Source of the DNA: Caprella mutica
Taxonomy: Eukaryota; Arthropoda; Malacostraca; Amphipoda; Caprellidae
DNA length: 64,000 bases
Assembly: GCA_947561585.1 (NCBI GenBank)
Contig: CANNZV010001621.1
Location: forward strand, 62,001 to 126,000
Direction: 5' to 3'
Shown here: positions 12,393-25,649 of the stretch, one piece after another
Numbering within the stretch: position 1 is the first letter of the stretch
Layout: each line of letters starts with the position of its first letter
Notes under the pieces: model-generated
What the model was told of the DNA's origin: nothing
Database searches by the model: none
The model's input: only the letters and a program-made list of their open reading frames with translations
Made by a program: the position numbers and the translations under genes

Positions 12393-14090
12393 AATGCACT
12401 GTACTTAACAACTACACTGTACTTAACAACTACACTGTACTTAACAGCTACACTGTACTTAACAACTACACTGTACTTAACAACTACACTGTACTTAACA
12501 ACTACACTGTACTTAACAACTACACTGTACTTAACAACTACACTGTACTTAACAACTACACTGTACTTAACAACTACACTGTACTTAACAACTACACTGA
12601 ACTTAACAACTACACTGTACTTAACAACTACACTGTACTTAACAACTACACTGTACTTAACAACTACACTGTACTTAACAACTACACTGTACTTAACAAC
12701 TACACTGTACTTAACAACTACACTGTACTTAACAACTACACTGTACTTAACAACTACACTGTACTTAACAACTACATTGTACTTAACAACTACTAGTGTA
12801 CTGCACTTAACAACAACACTGTACTTAACAACTACTAGTGTACTTAACAACTACTAGTGTACTGCACTTAACAACTACTAGTGTACTGTACTTAACAACT
12901 ACTAGTGTACTGCACTTAACAACTACTAGTGTACTGTACTTAACAACTACTAGTGTACTGTACTTAACAACTACTAGTGTACTGTACTTAACAACTACTA
13001 GTGTACTGTACTTAACAACTACTAGTGTACTGTACTTAACAACTACTAGTGTACTGTACTTAACAACTACTAGTGTACTGTACATAACAACTACTAGTGT
13101 ACTGTACTTAACAACTACTAGTGTACTGTACTTAACAACTACTAGTGTACTGTACTTAACAACTACTAGTGTACTGTACTTAACAACTACTAGTGTACTG
13201 CACTTAACAACTACTAGTGTACTGCACTTAACAACTACTAGTGTACTGCACTTAACAACTACTAGTGTACTGCACTTAACAACTACTAGTGTACTGTACT
13301 TAACAACTACTAGTGTACTGTACTTAACAACTACTAGTGTACTGTACTTAACAACTACTAGTGTACTGTACTTAACAACTACTAGTGTACTGTACTTAAC
13401 AACTACTAGTGTACTATACTTAACAACTACTAGTGTACTGTACTTAACAACTACTAGTGTACTGTACTTAACAACTACTAGTGTACTGTACTTAACAACT
13501 ACTAGTGTACTGTACTTAACAACTACTAGTGTACTGTACTTAACAACTACTAGTGTACTGCACTTAACAACTACTAGTGTACTGTACTTAACAACTACTA
13601 GTGTACTGCACTTAACAACTACTAGTGTACTGTACTTAACAACTACTAGTGTACTGTACTTAACAACTACTAGTGCACTGTACTTAACAACTACTAGTGT
13701 ACTGTACTTAACAACTACTAGTGTACTGTACTTAACAACTACTAGTGTACTTAACAACTACTAGTGTACTGTACTTAACAACTACTAGTGCACTGTACTT
13801 AACAACTACTAGTGTACTGTACTTAACAACTACTAGTGTACTGTACTTAACAACTACTAGTGTACTTAACAACTACTAGTGTACTGTACTTAACAACTAC
13901 TAGTGCACTGTACTTAACAACTACTAGTGTACTGTACTTAACAACTACTAGTGTACTGTACTTAACAACTACTAGTGTACTGTACTTAACAACTACTAGT
14001 GTACTGTACTTAACAACTACTAGTGTACTGTACTTAACAACAACTAGTGTACTGTACTTAACAACAACTAGTGCATTGTACTTAAAAACA
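12393..14090. repeat. Compound minisatellite, 18-bp array joined to 24-bp array
   Basis: At 12393-12785 the unit is 18 bp (CTGTACTTAACAACTACA). From about 12790 it becomes 24 bp by inclusion of a TAGTGT segment (unit TACTTAACAACTACTAGTGT plus ACTG) and runs to about 14090. A few 18-bp-like joints occur inside the 24-bp part (12838, 13750, 13865). Both unit lengths are multiples of three and contain no stop in one frame per strand, so both strands show long open frames of low-complexity repeats. I see no sign that they are genes. Confidence 0.95.
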
Positions 14091-14669
14091 AATCTATTAT
14101 TAAGAATGATATGATTTTTTTTTCTGTCAAATTAGTTTTTCACATAAGAAAAAGTGACTGGTAACTAGGGTTCTTGTTCTTTTGATGAATAATATGATTG
14201 TAATTAGCTTGTGACATCTTGAATTCTACAGTTGAATGATTGTATATTCTACAGTTTACTAATTTTTCCCCTTCAAAAATAAAATATACTAATTGTGATA
14301 CTTTATAATGTAATAATAATGTAATTTGTTCCTAACTTTCTTTGCCTAGAAGACCGATTTGGTCTAATATAGGCTTGATTTTAATTTTGAAATATATTTG
14401 ATTTCAATGTGTTGTTCATTCAGGCATTTGCATTAAATTATGTGTATATGTTAAAAAATTTATCATCATTATCATTATCATCATTTAAATAATTTATAAT
14501 TGGTCTGGGTACACGATTGTAAATTTGTAAAATTGGAAATTAGAAAGATGTGATTTGTGAAATATAATATTGCGGGGATTCTTTTCTCTGGTAGTACATG
14601 GTGATAATGATATCATAATTAATTGTTTTATATTCCAAAATGATTTATACTACCGAAAAGTGAAGCCCT
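14091..14669. other. Non-coding stretch, nothing recognised
   Basis: AT-rich DNA, including a short ATC/TCATT microsatellite-like run near 14460. No gene seen. Confidence 0.5.
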
Positions 14670-15490
14670 GTGTCAGTATCACTATTCATCTAGCAGCATA
14701 GTGTCAGTATCACTATTCATCTAGCAGCATAGTGTCAGTATCACTATTCATCTAGCAGCATAGTGCCAGTATCACTATTCATCTAGCAGCATAGTGTCAG
14801 TATCACTATTCATCTAACAGTATAGTGTCATTATCACTATTCATCTAACAGTATAGTGTCAGTATCACTATTCATCTAGCAGCATAGTGTCAGTATCACT
14901 ATTCATCTAACAGTATAGTGTCAGTATCACTATTCATCTAACAGTATAGTGTCAGTATCACTATTCATCTAGCAGCATAGTGTCAGTATCACTATTCATC
15001 TAGCAGCATAGTGTCAGTATCACTATTCATCTAGCAGCATAGTGTCAGTATCACTATTCATCTAGCAGCATAGTGTCAGTATCACTATTCATCTAACAGT
15101 ATAGTGTCAGTATCACTATTCATCTAACAGTATAGTGTCAGTATCACTATTCATCTAACAGTATAGTGTCAGTATCACTATTCATCTAACAGTATAATGT
15201 CAGTATCACTATTCATCTAACAATATAATGTCAGTATCACTATTCATCTAGCAGCATAGTGTCAGTATCACTATTCATCTAACAGTATAGTGTCAGTATC
15301 ACTATTCATCTAACAGTATAGTGTCAGTATCACTATTCATCTAACAATATAATGTCAGTATCACTATTAATCTAACAGTATAGTGTCAGTATCACTATTC
15401 ATCTAACAGTATAGTGTCAGTATCACTATTCATCTAACAGTATAGTGTCAGTATCACTATTCATCTAACAGTATAGTGTCAGTATCACTT
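14670..15490. repeat. Minisatellite, 31-bp unit, about 26 copies, beside a frequenin exon
   Basis: The unit TGTCAGTATCACTATTCATC plus TAGCAGCATAG repeats every 31 bp. Two main versions alternate in blocks: TAGCAGCATAG and TAACAGTATAG. The array ends about 40 bp before the acceptor of the first visible frequenin exon (15533), so it lies at the 3' end of the preceding intron. Confidence 0.95.
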
Positions 15491-15532
15491 TACAGTGGAA
15501 CATTGCGTCAATATCTTTTCTTAACTTTTCAG

Positions 15533-18500
15533 GACGGTGCAATAGAGTTCGAAGAGTTCATACGGGCCCTGAGCATCACTTCGAGAGGAAATGTCGACGA
15601 GAAGCTTTTGTGTGAGTCAGAGGGGGGGGGGGAGTGGTGTGGGTTATAGGGTGCAGCATTTGGTTTTACCCCTTCCAATTGATTTTCACTAAAGTGCGGA
15701 AAAATTGCTAAGATATGATGAAAGAATGACTGCAAGATTGCAGAGAGAAAAAAGTACTGCAGTTAAATGTAGTAACCACACCCGCATTCGGGTGTCACTG
15801 GTACATTTGGCCTCTAACTGCTTTATTTTTGCAGCTACGAAGTTTACACTTATATGATGTTTGAAAGAATGACTCAAAAGAATCATTTAGAAATACCGCA
15901 TAAAGTAAGTTCTTTATTATCGATCAGTTCCATATTTTCGGAAACGTGAGGAAAAATTAAATAATAATTATTATTTAATTTTTATTGGTATTCATGATTC
16001 CTGCAAGTACGTATCATGAATACCAATCAAAATAAAAGTCAAATAATATTTATTATATGCTTTTTTTCTTACTTGACCGAAAATGTGGAACTGACCGATA
16101 ATTAAGAACTTACTCTTGGGTCTAGTTTAACTAGTTCCATTGTTAGGTTTCACTAAATAGAGTTATAGATGCAAAGCGAGTCATTGTGACGTCAAATAGG
16201 TTCAGGGCTTCTCATATTTGCTACAAACTTTGGCAACTAATTCTTTGTTCTAAGATATTAAACCCAATTTTAGTTGGCATAAATAAAACGACTTCTTCAA
16301 AGGTCCGAACATATGACCTAAAGTTAGCGCAGAAAACTTCCATTTTTATTGCCGAAGAATGGAAGAACAATAATTTGTTTTTATCCAAAATGTCCTGAAG
16401 TTGGTTTGCCACTTTGTAAAGTGGCTTTGAGTTTGGGACATTGTTTCTACTTTAAAAATTAGGTTAACTTAAATAGTTAACACATATCATAATAACAGAA
16501 TAATTCCATCAAAAAATACACAAAAATTTAATCAAAAGTTACACAATAATTTAATAAAACATAAACATTAACTTAATCAAATATTATACAATAATACTAT
16601 ATAAATTTACCCAAAACATTCCTATCAAACTATTCCACTATAAATTATCCAATAGCTCCATGCAAAATTTGCATCCAATATTAAAGAGTTAGACTGAGTT
16701 AATTTAAATATGAGTGCAGGCTGCTGCTATCATTTTGCAGCCTATTGACTGAGCTCATGCATTGCATTCATTAATCCCATGTTTGGGGGATAGACTCATG
16801 TGTATGTGCATTATTTAGTGACTCGGACTCACAGAGACAAAGTTATGGTGGGGTCATAGGAGATTATGTGAAAGTTATGGTGGGGTCATAGGAGATTATG
16901 TGAAAGTTATGGTGGGGTCATAGGAGATTATGTGAAAGTTATGGTGGGGTCATAGGAGATTATGTGAAAGTTATGGTGGGGTCATAGGAGAAAATGTGAA
17001 AGTTATGGTGGGGTCATAGTAGAAAATGTGAAAGTTATGGTGGGGTCATAGGAGATTATTTGAAAGTTATGGTGGGGTCATAGGAGATTATGTGAAAGTT
17101 ATGGTGGGGTCATAGGAGATTATGTGAAAGTTATGGTGGGGTCATAGGAGATTATGTGAAAGTTATGGTGGGGCCATAGGAGAAAATGTGAAAGTTATGG
17201 TGGGGTCATAGGAGATTATGTGAAAGTTATGGTGGGGTCATAGGAGATTATGTGAAAGTTATGGTGGGGTCATAGGAGATTATGTGAAAGTTATGGTGGG
17301 GTCATAGGAGATTATGTGAAAGTTATGGTGGGGTCATAGGAGAAAATGTGAAAGTTATGGTGGGGTCATAGGAGATTATGTGAAAGTTATGGTGGGGTCA
17401 TAGGAGATTATGAGAAAGTTATGGTGGGGCCATAGGAGATTATGTGAAAGTTATGGTGGGGTCATAGGAGATTATGAGAAAGTTATGGTGGGGCCATAGG
17501 AGATTATGTGAAAGTTATGGTGGGGTCATAGGAGATTATGTGGATCCAAACAATAAATTTTTATCTACTATGTAGAAAATTTAATCTAGCTACAGCTTGA
17601 TTTCATTATCCTACTCTGTGGTACACTGATTAGTATGCTAACTGACTTTTTCTATTTCTATGCTAATGTGTTGGACAGGCTAATAATTTGAACAGTGGCC
17701 ATGGATACTCTAAACTCTGGTGTCAAAATGACACCAATGGCACACCCTTTCAGGCGAAATATAGGTTTTTATTTCAGAAAACAGATTTCAAATTTGAATG
17801 GTATATAATATATATATAATTATTAATACAACTCTGTAATGAAGATATTAAAATGATTACAAAGTAAATAACAAATGCAACTTTCAATGGCTTTCCGCAG
17901 CACTGAAAATTAAATGAAATATATTAAAAAAATTATCTCATTTTTGCGAGCATAAAACAGCAGCGATTTTTTTTATTAGTCTTTACAGTCAGTTATTGTG
18001 TCAGTTCTGTGACTGACTGTCTGTCAGTCCTGTGACTGTCTGTCAGTCCTTCACTTCCTATTAGAGGGGAATGTGTTTTAATTGCTTTAATTTGAGGGGC
18101 TGTCTTATCGAATCCCTTATCGAAATGATTTGAAAGTCAGGCACTTTAAATGCCAAGGATTTGACCGATCATTGAATTAGTCAATCGATTGCGTTATTTA
18201 ATGTTATCTTAATATCATCAAAATAAAATTATATCAGCTAGTAGAATAAAAAAAACATCGAAAATGGGTAGTTACCAAAACGCTTTTTAAAATTGAATGT
18301 ATGATAGATAATCAACAAACAAATCACTCAAACGAAAGTACACAAAGAATTTGAAATATATTATCTATATAACTTACATTAATTTCCCCTTTATTAATCA
18401 AAGATTATCTCATTGCCCGTTAATCCTACTAATAGTATTCATAATAATTGCAGGGGCCTTCCGACTGTACGATGTTGATAACGATGGCTACATAACAAGG

Positions 18501-19669
18501 GAAGAAATGTACAGTATCGTGGACGCTATCTACCAGATGGTGGTGAGTACTGGTAGACTATCCACCAGATGGTGGTGAGTACTGGTAGACTATCCACCAG
18601 ATGGTGGTGAGTACTGGTAGACTATTCACCAGATGGTGGTGAGTACTGGAAAACTATCCACCAGATGGTGGTGAGTACTGGTAGACTATCCACCAGATGG
18701 TGGTGAGTACTGGTAGACTATTCACCAGATGGTGGTGAGTACTGGTAGACTATCCACTAGATGGTGGTGAGTACTGGTAGACTATCCACCAGATGGTGGT
18801 GAGTACTGGTAGACTATCCACTAGATGGTGGTGAGTACTGGTAGACTATCCACTAGATGGTGGTGAGTAATGGTAGACTATCAACTAGATGGTGGTGAGT
18901 ACTGGTAGACTATACACAAGATGGTGGTGAGTACTGATAGACTATCTACAAGATGGTGGTGAGTACTGGTAGACTATCTACCAGATGGTGGTGAGTACTG
19001 GTAGACTATACACAAGATGGTGGTGAGTACTGATAGACTATCTACAAGATGGTGGTGAGTACTGGTAGACTATCTACCAGATGGTGGTGAGTAGTGTTAG
19101 ACTATATATCAGATGGTGTTGAGTACTGGTAGACTATCTACCAGATGGTGGTGAGTACTGGTAGACTATCCACCAGATGGTGGTAAGTACTGGTAGACTA
19201 TCTGACAGATGGTGGTGAGTACTGGTAGACTATCTACCAGATGGTGGTGAGTACTGGTAGACTATCCACCAGATGGTGGTGAGTACTGATAGACTATCAA
19301 CCAGATGGTGGTGAGTACTGGTAGACTATCAACCAGATGGTGGTGAATACTGGTAGACTATCAACTAGATGGTGATGAGTACTGGTAGACTATTATTAAC
19401 ATTATTGTCATCTATATATAATATATTTATATAATAAATTCCCTATATTTTTCTACGGATGAATATCCTTACCTTTCTTCTAATCTCATTTCCCCCACCA
19501 GGGTCAGGCCCCGCAGGACGAAGACGAGAACACCCCTCAGAAGAGGGTTGACAAAATATTCTCCCAGATGGACAAAAACCACGACGAGAAGTTGACCCTA
19601 GAAGAGTTCAAGGAAGGCTCCAAGAATGACCCTCGCATCATCCAAGCGTTGAGTCTAGGCGAGAACTAG
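15533..19669 (+). CDS. Frq: Frequenin / neuronal calcium sensor 1, C-terminal exons
   Basis: Neuronal calcium sensor of the recoverin-like EF-hand family; in animals it modulates transmitter release and PI4-kinase at membranes. Three exons are visible: 15533-15611, 18454-18542 and 19502-19669 (TAG at 19667), with GT-AG junctions and matching phases (the codon for W is split t|gg). They encode about 111 residues. The first exon finishes the EF2 loop (DGAIEFEEF) and runs to DEKLL. The second gives EF3 ([12 protein letters not shown]). The third gives EF4 ([12 protein letters not shown]) and the tail [11 protein letters not shown]. The wording matches insect Frequenin almost residue for residue. 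The N-terminus (myristoylation MGK start, EF1 and the front of EF2) is not in the window as far as I can see, so the upstream intron exceeds 15 kb or the exons lie elsewhere. AATAAA at 19821 is a likely poly(A) signal. Confidence 0.95.
15904..16114. mobile_element. MITE, TTATCGGTCAGTTCCACAT family, in a frequenin intron
   Basis: Terminal inverted repeats: AGTAAGTTCTTTATTATCG with TCAGTTCCATATTTTCGG on the left, and the inverse on the right (CCGAAAATGTGGAACTGACC...AAGAACTTACT). The centre contains a second palindrome (ATTGGTATTCATGAT / ATCATGAATACCAAT). About 211 bp; same family as 3828-3952 and 37485-37675. Confidence 0.85.
16115..16837. other. Intronic stretch of frequenin, nothing recognised
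   Basis: AT-rich. A 70-codon frame at 16186-16398 has no family resemblance that I recognise and no splice context, so it is not called a gene. Confidence 0.45.
16838..17541. repeat. Minisatellite, 32-bp unit, about 22 copies, in a frequenin intron
   Basis: The unit AAAGTTATGGTGGGGTCATA plus GGAGATTATGTG repeats every 32 bp. Variant units with GAGAAAATGTG or GGGGCCATAG are interspersed. G-rich on the plus strand (GGTGGGG in every unit). Confidence 0.95.
17542..18453. other. Rest of the frequenin intron
   Basis: AT-rich. A small imperfect repeat of CTGTCTGTCAGTCCTGTGA lies at 17995-18050. No exon or transposon end recognised before the acceptor at 18453. Confidence 0.5.
18526..19395. repeat. 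32-bp minisatellite made of the frequenin exon-intron junction
   Basis: About 26 copies of a 32-bp unit: CTATCTACCAGATGGTG (the last 17 exon bases) plus GTGAGTACTGGTAGA (the first 15 intron bases). The first copy is the real junction (exon ends 18542, donor at 18543). Later copies vary (CCACC, CAACC, CACAAG), yet nearly all keep GGTG|GTGAGT. Each copy is therefore a potential 5' splice site. A donor one unit downstream would add 32 nt, which is not a multiple of three. Confidence 0.95.
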
Positions 19670-22600
19670 CGACTCTGATGCCACTTTTGATATTCATGAT
19701 TTACTCCTGTTCTCCCTTTGCAAATTCCTCTTCGAAAATCATCGAAAAAGCCTACATCTAAATTACTTTCCGGGACAGCAGCCATGCTGGTCACACCTCT
19801 TTAATTCAATCAATTCAGCAAATAAATATAATATATCTAGATATTTATGCAGAAATGTGATGATCATAGTTTTTTTATATTCCATGTTTATATTTCACAT
19901 GTGTTCGTACTGTTATATAAACTATTCTTAAATTGTTAACAATGACTAAATTAGTATCGTAATAGTTATGTATTTTTAATGCCGTTTTCAAGTCATAGGA
20001 TTTTGCACTCGTGTTCTCGCTCCTAAAACTCCTCCTTCTCTCTCTCTCTTTCTTCAAATAATAACATTCAATTATTAACTTGAAGACTATGAGTACAAAA
20101 GAAATTCGTCTTCTACGGTGAAGATAGAATTCAAAATAGTGGCTACAAAACAAACTATTCGAAAATACTGAGCTGAAAATGAAACATTTTGAAATCATGG
20201 TTTGAGAAAGAATTTATTCGAAAATAAAAGGTTGAAAATTTTAAACTAATTAATGAAGTATCCAATACCACCCAATGAATGTAATATTGGATATAATGAT
20301 GGAACAAAGAGGCAAGGTAATGTCTAATTTTAATGGAAAAAACAAGTTATGAATTTACAATTATTTGGAGAGAAATACGAGTCATCACTTAGTTTTTGAT
20401 CATAGGCTAAATACTCAATTACCGTACACGATGAATTCACAGATTGAAATAAAGTAACTAATATTAGTCTAGTTTGGTTCTCAAAAAGTGAAACAGTGTC
20501 CTTACCTACTTCTACCTTCTACTCTTCACGTCAAAGTGTCACGAATGGTACATTCTGTTTATTAAATTTAATTGAAAATAGCTACTTCTTTTTAGTTCAC
20601 TGAAGCAGTTTATTTCAGGAAATAAGCAGACGTGAAAAACGTGGTATATATTTGTATCACGTACTCAATAGGATATGAAAACAATAAAATTCCTCGCGTT
20701 CGTTAATTGAGTATTTAAGTGTGTTTCTTCTACTAATGCATTATAAGGGTTTATAAGTTCTAAAGCGATAATAATAATCTGTAACAATACGGAGCGAGAG
20801 GCATACAGATGTAACAATGTAATGATTAAGCTTTATTTCCAATCTAAATCCCTCAATCGGAATTATCCACTAAATTACTATTGTCTTGTGATTGAAAACA
20901 CTCTATTATTTTAGATCATTGAATAATAATGGTAACTGTAAAGTAAGGATGTATTTATAACTACAAACGCTTATAATATTTAATTAAATAAATGCTTTTT
21001 GAGATGTATTATCACCGTTAAAATTTAGATGAAAACATGTTTGAAAATTATTAGCAGTTTTTAGATGATTCCAATTCACATTAAACCCTTAATGACCGAC
21101 GTGAACTTTAATATTATTTAGCATTTTCGAAAATTTGTATTGACTAAAAATGGATATGACTGTTCTTCACCATCAGAGTTCATCTCTAATGGAATATTAT
21201 TTGTATCTTCTTTCAGAGACCAACTACTTCTGAGAAAAAAAAAAATCCAAAATTATTAACTATTTTGTGAACTTTCACCATTTTGAAATATTTGAATAGT
21301 CAAAATCACTTATTTTTAAATAAAACTTCACTGCGGTCGTCAAAGGTTATTTTTCATATGCAGAGAATATTAAAGTTTTAATTGGTTACATCGCAAAATC
21401 TGAACTATTAGATCGTTATTGTTACAAATTTGTATGTATAAATATACCCACTCTAAACTAGTGCGGAGAGACATCTGGTGGAGAGCCTTGAAACTAGGAA
21501 TCATTTCTCAGTAAAGTAATATTTAAAACACAACTAAAACTTGAAGTTGTCAAACACTGTAATTTAAAAAAATACTGTGTTTCATCAATAAGTAATTTAG
21601 AGAAGAATTGAATTCAAAAATATGCTTTTGAACAGCATTTTTTAAATTATTCTGTATCCTATTTTTTTGCAGTCAAGATTTCTAATCAATAAAATCATAA
21701 ATAAACCAAAATATGTATCAAATTTTGTTCCAATAAATTCACACAATCCAAAGAAAGTCTGAATATTTTTAAGAGAGTATCGAAAGTAAATTCGGAAGAA
21801 TGTTGGAATAATAATTGGAAAAAATGTGTGAAACATATTGGTATAACGATGGAATCATATATTAATAATGTTGGAATTATATTGGGATCATATCAGAATA
21901 TTATTGATATAATGCTGAAATAATATTGGCAGACTGTTGTAAATACAAATAATATCGTATTTGCTGTTTCAACGTTGCGATTAATTGTAGTGATTTGAAA
22001 TGTTCTCCATGTCTCTCAGCACTGGTAGAGTGGAGTAACCAGGTACTAGGATAAATATAACCATATCTCGAACATAAAGAACTATATTTCACACTCTACA
22101 TTTCATTTTAGTCAATATAGGTTGCAATTAAGTGTGACTCGTAGCATGGAAATACGTATCGTTCATTTGGAGGGAGTGTGGAGTATAGCTTTAGGTTGGA
22201 GAGGTGGTCATCTACCCTGACTGTTTATCACCCAGCCTGTACAGCAATTTATACGATGTGTGCTCTTCATATGTGTTTGTTTGTGTCTCAACTTGACTAA
22301 GGTGTTGTTAATATTCTTAAGAATAAGATTAATTCATTCGAAAGTTCACTACACACAATCAAAAGAGATGTTTCACTGAAAAACTCAATAAAGAAAACCT
22401 TCAACGTTTGCTTCTTTCACCTACAGGCATACATCTTAGGTTACTTTCAAGATAAATTGCCTGATATATAAACTCAATGTTTGTTGTTGACTAGAAATAT
22501 GGAGTAGACTCGTGTTAACTAACTAAATCAGTGCTGCCTGTTTTTAGTCACCATTCACCGCTCTCATACGTTCGTCAAAGCTGTTTCAGTGTGTGAGTGT

Positions 22601-25600
22601 GTCATGTGTGTGTGTGTATCATTGAAACACAGAATCAAACTTTTCAAGTGTCTAAGTATCTATAAAGCTTTTTACAAAAGTATATTCATTGAATCTGTAC
22701 GTCGTTTCGATTTGTTTAGCGGTTCTTCTAAACCCTTTCATCTTGCTTCAATTCGCTCTATTTATTCCGATCTCACTTCTCGACATGTTCTGCAGTTGGA
22801 TAATAACAGATCTTAATCATATGCCTATTGATCAAACAATTCTTATTTTAAATATATCTAATTTCCAATAATTGTTTCAAGTTTTAACATTTTGGGCAAC
22901 CACACGCATATATTTACAAGCGTATTGTACGAAATTAGTCCACGCCATTGCAGTAAAAAATCATTGATTTTTAAATATAGCAAGTAAAAAGGAAAAAAAA
23001 GCTATCAAAATTGCTCTGGGTTATTCACAATCTTATTCCAATTAGAATAATAAAAAAAAATATTTTATATTCCTCATTCTCACAAAGTGAACGTTTTCGT
23101 ATTATCGTACACGGAAGTTTGTAAAGACTGTCACAAAGTAACTAAAGTTACTTCAAATTTTATAAAAAAGATTGTCGCAACGAATTTCGAATCCAGGTTT
23201 CAAACCAATCAAAAATTAATCTATTTTTAGAGTCATTTATATCCTCCATACATCTATATTAGATATTGCTTTAATTCAGATCAAAATTACTTTACGGGGA
23301 AAACATACTTTAAATCTTTATTCAAAATATTATAACTTCACTCCACCTAGTCTTTATGTATAACATTTTATCACAGTTCATAGAATAAGATGAAACTTTC
23401 AACAGTACACATGCAAGAAATTACTGCTTTTATATTTATATAGGCTACCATATTAAAATCCAGCACCATCACTGCTGAGTCAATGGGAGGCAAAAACTGC
23501 ATGGAGAATGGGGGTCAAAGGAGTTTTTTTTCTCACCCGTCAGAACAGAAATTCAAGATGGCAATAATTGATGAACTGGAAGCAACTTTTATTTCTGTGG
23601 ACTTAATAGACGCTAGAAGTCAGACCAACGATGGTGTTCATTTTAAAATACACTTAAATGTAACCAACATTTATAACAATAGAGGTACACAAATATGAAT
23701 TGCAGGATCAAGACCTGTAACCAACATTACAAGTAACGTCCTACCATGCAACTTAAAGTGACAATACTTAGGTGAAATAGTAAGACATGATGTCATACCT
23801 CCATTCGTGTGGTAATAAAGAAGATAATGATTATTATGTTCCTAATATTAACGTATTTTCAAATTTCCCCTGATTGATATATTATATCTTACTTCCTCAT
23901 TGAATATTGTGGATAATATTTCCAATCTAGTTTTTATATAATTCGATTTTTAGACAATTTACCTATCAAATTCAGTAGATTTTAAGTCCATCAATTCAAC
24001 ATCCTAATTTTTACGTATAATGTGCAATAAAAAACTTTGAAAAATTACACAATTGTAACTATGCAAGTATTTCCATTGTTACTACTATATATTCTTTTGA
24101 ACTATCCTAATCTCAACTTTATTTTAACAAATATTGTTAAATATTACATTAAATCATTCATGTTGTAACGCGTCTTTATTACCATACATACAACATTAGG
24201 CCTTATCAACCAAAACCTGAAGTAGTTATGTGAACCATAGTTCTAATTAGGTATATTAGACCAGAGCATTATCAGATGATAGGTAGGTACTACGAAACAT
24301 TTAAAAAAGAAAACTGAAAAATATCTTTTTCACATTTCAATGAACAGACGGTTCTATAAGATTGAACAATTCACCCAAGTAAACTTGAAGTTGAACTAAA
24401 ACTAAGTAGATATACATGTGTGAAGAAAAGTGGTACACAATCCATAGCATTTACTACATGTAAATAAATTACATTTGTTCAACAAATGACGCTTATACCA
24501 AAAACAAAGGATGTTGAATAAGTTGGTAGAAGTTTAAAGGCCCCAGTCTACTCCAAAAATTATCCCCTATTCATTAGATCTGTGGTTACTGGTTTAAACT
24601 GCAAACCATTTCAAATTTGGTGTATAGTATATTTATTAACTGTATAAATAATGGAGCAAAAATGCTAAATAGGCAATTAACAATGAAATATTATTTAAAT
24701 GTAGTTGAATGAAGTGATCACTAGAATATCACGCGAATCAATTCATTCACACTAATTTCTTGTTTAAGTAATTCAGGCAGTGACGAGCTATCACGCATTT
24801 TGATTTTCCGTAATTTAGTGAGAGAAGTGTTGAGTGAGCAATCACGCAAATTCCCTTTTCTGCATTAAACAATAATCCCAAACACTATTATGTGCTTTGC
24901 CACTCTCAATTTCTGAATCAAAAACAAATGACATGCGATTGCTATTTTAAAAAGAATGTAAATTCTTTGGATATTGGGTGTATAAAAGGAGTTGAAATAT
25001 ATATTGAAGAAACTTTAAGTTATGATTATCAAACAAAGTATATTTTAAGAAATATTAATGTGTGAATCGCAGTCTATTGAAAATGAAAGCATCATCGTAA
25101 AAATTCTAGGTATTAGTTCACATTATTATTTACTGTTACACACACAAGAACGAAGATAGGATAACATAGCCTAGAAATATTTAAGTTAAATATTTTTTAT
25201 TGATTATTTTAATCAAAACGTATTCCACTTTACAATAGATTGGATAATTATATTGGAAAATAAATAGGAAAAGTTTGACTGCCTGTAGCTAAGCTCGACT
25301 CTGTAAGTCTTGCGAGATTAGTTCCTTCCTATAGTTTTTTGTATCACTCTTTAATTATAGTTGTATTAGATTTTTGTTATCTATACCAACTAAGATATAA
25401 ATTGAGTATTGTTAAATATTCAAAAATACCAAACTATATAAACAAACCTAAAATTAAATGTGTCACTTCGATCAGTAATATATTATCTAATAAGAACCTT
25501 AGGCAGGAAAGCCATTAGGTCGGGCTGGGTACGGCAGCCTGTCCATAATGGTCTGCCAACCTTAATTTTTTGATTGGGATGCGTACCTGTCAGGTGGACA

Positions 25601-25640
25601 TCATAGTGTATGGCCGGCCTTACCTAATAAGAACTACCTA
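19670..25640. other. Gene-poor stretch after frequenin
   Basis: The first about 150 bp are frequenin 3' UTR with AATAAA at 19821. The rest is AT-rich DNA. The short frames here (for example 22589-22816, 23483-23698) have no recognisable domain or splice context. A TG-rich microsatellite run lies at 22588-22616, and a GC-richer patch of unknown nature at 25500-25625 contains GGCCGGCC. Confidence 0.5.
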
Positions 25641-25649
25641 ACTACTACT

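Noticed and set aside
12371..14114. Long frames of 159-310 codons on both strands
   Set aside because: Translation of 18- and 24-bp tandem units. Both strands are open simultaneously, composition is pure repeat, and there is no start or splice context.
1..15532. Upstream exons of frequenin (N-terminus, EF1)
   Set aside because: I searched by eye for the conserved words before the EF2 loop and found none. The candidate exon at 3446 ends in a stop and does not match the family.
23483..23698. Plus-strand frame of 71 codons
   Set aside because: Starts with protein-like text but has no family resemblance, no splice sites and no neighbours to support a gene.
24530..24565. Possible TTAA element tip (TTTAAAGGCCCCAG)
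   Set aside because: Resembles the AGGTCC family weakly, but no inverted partner was found nearby.
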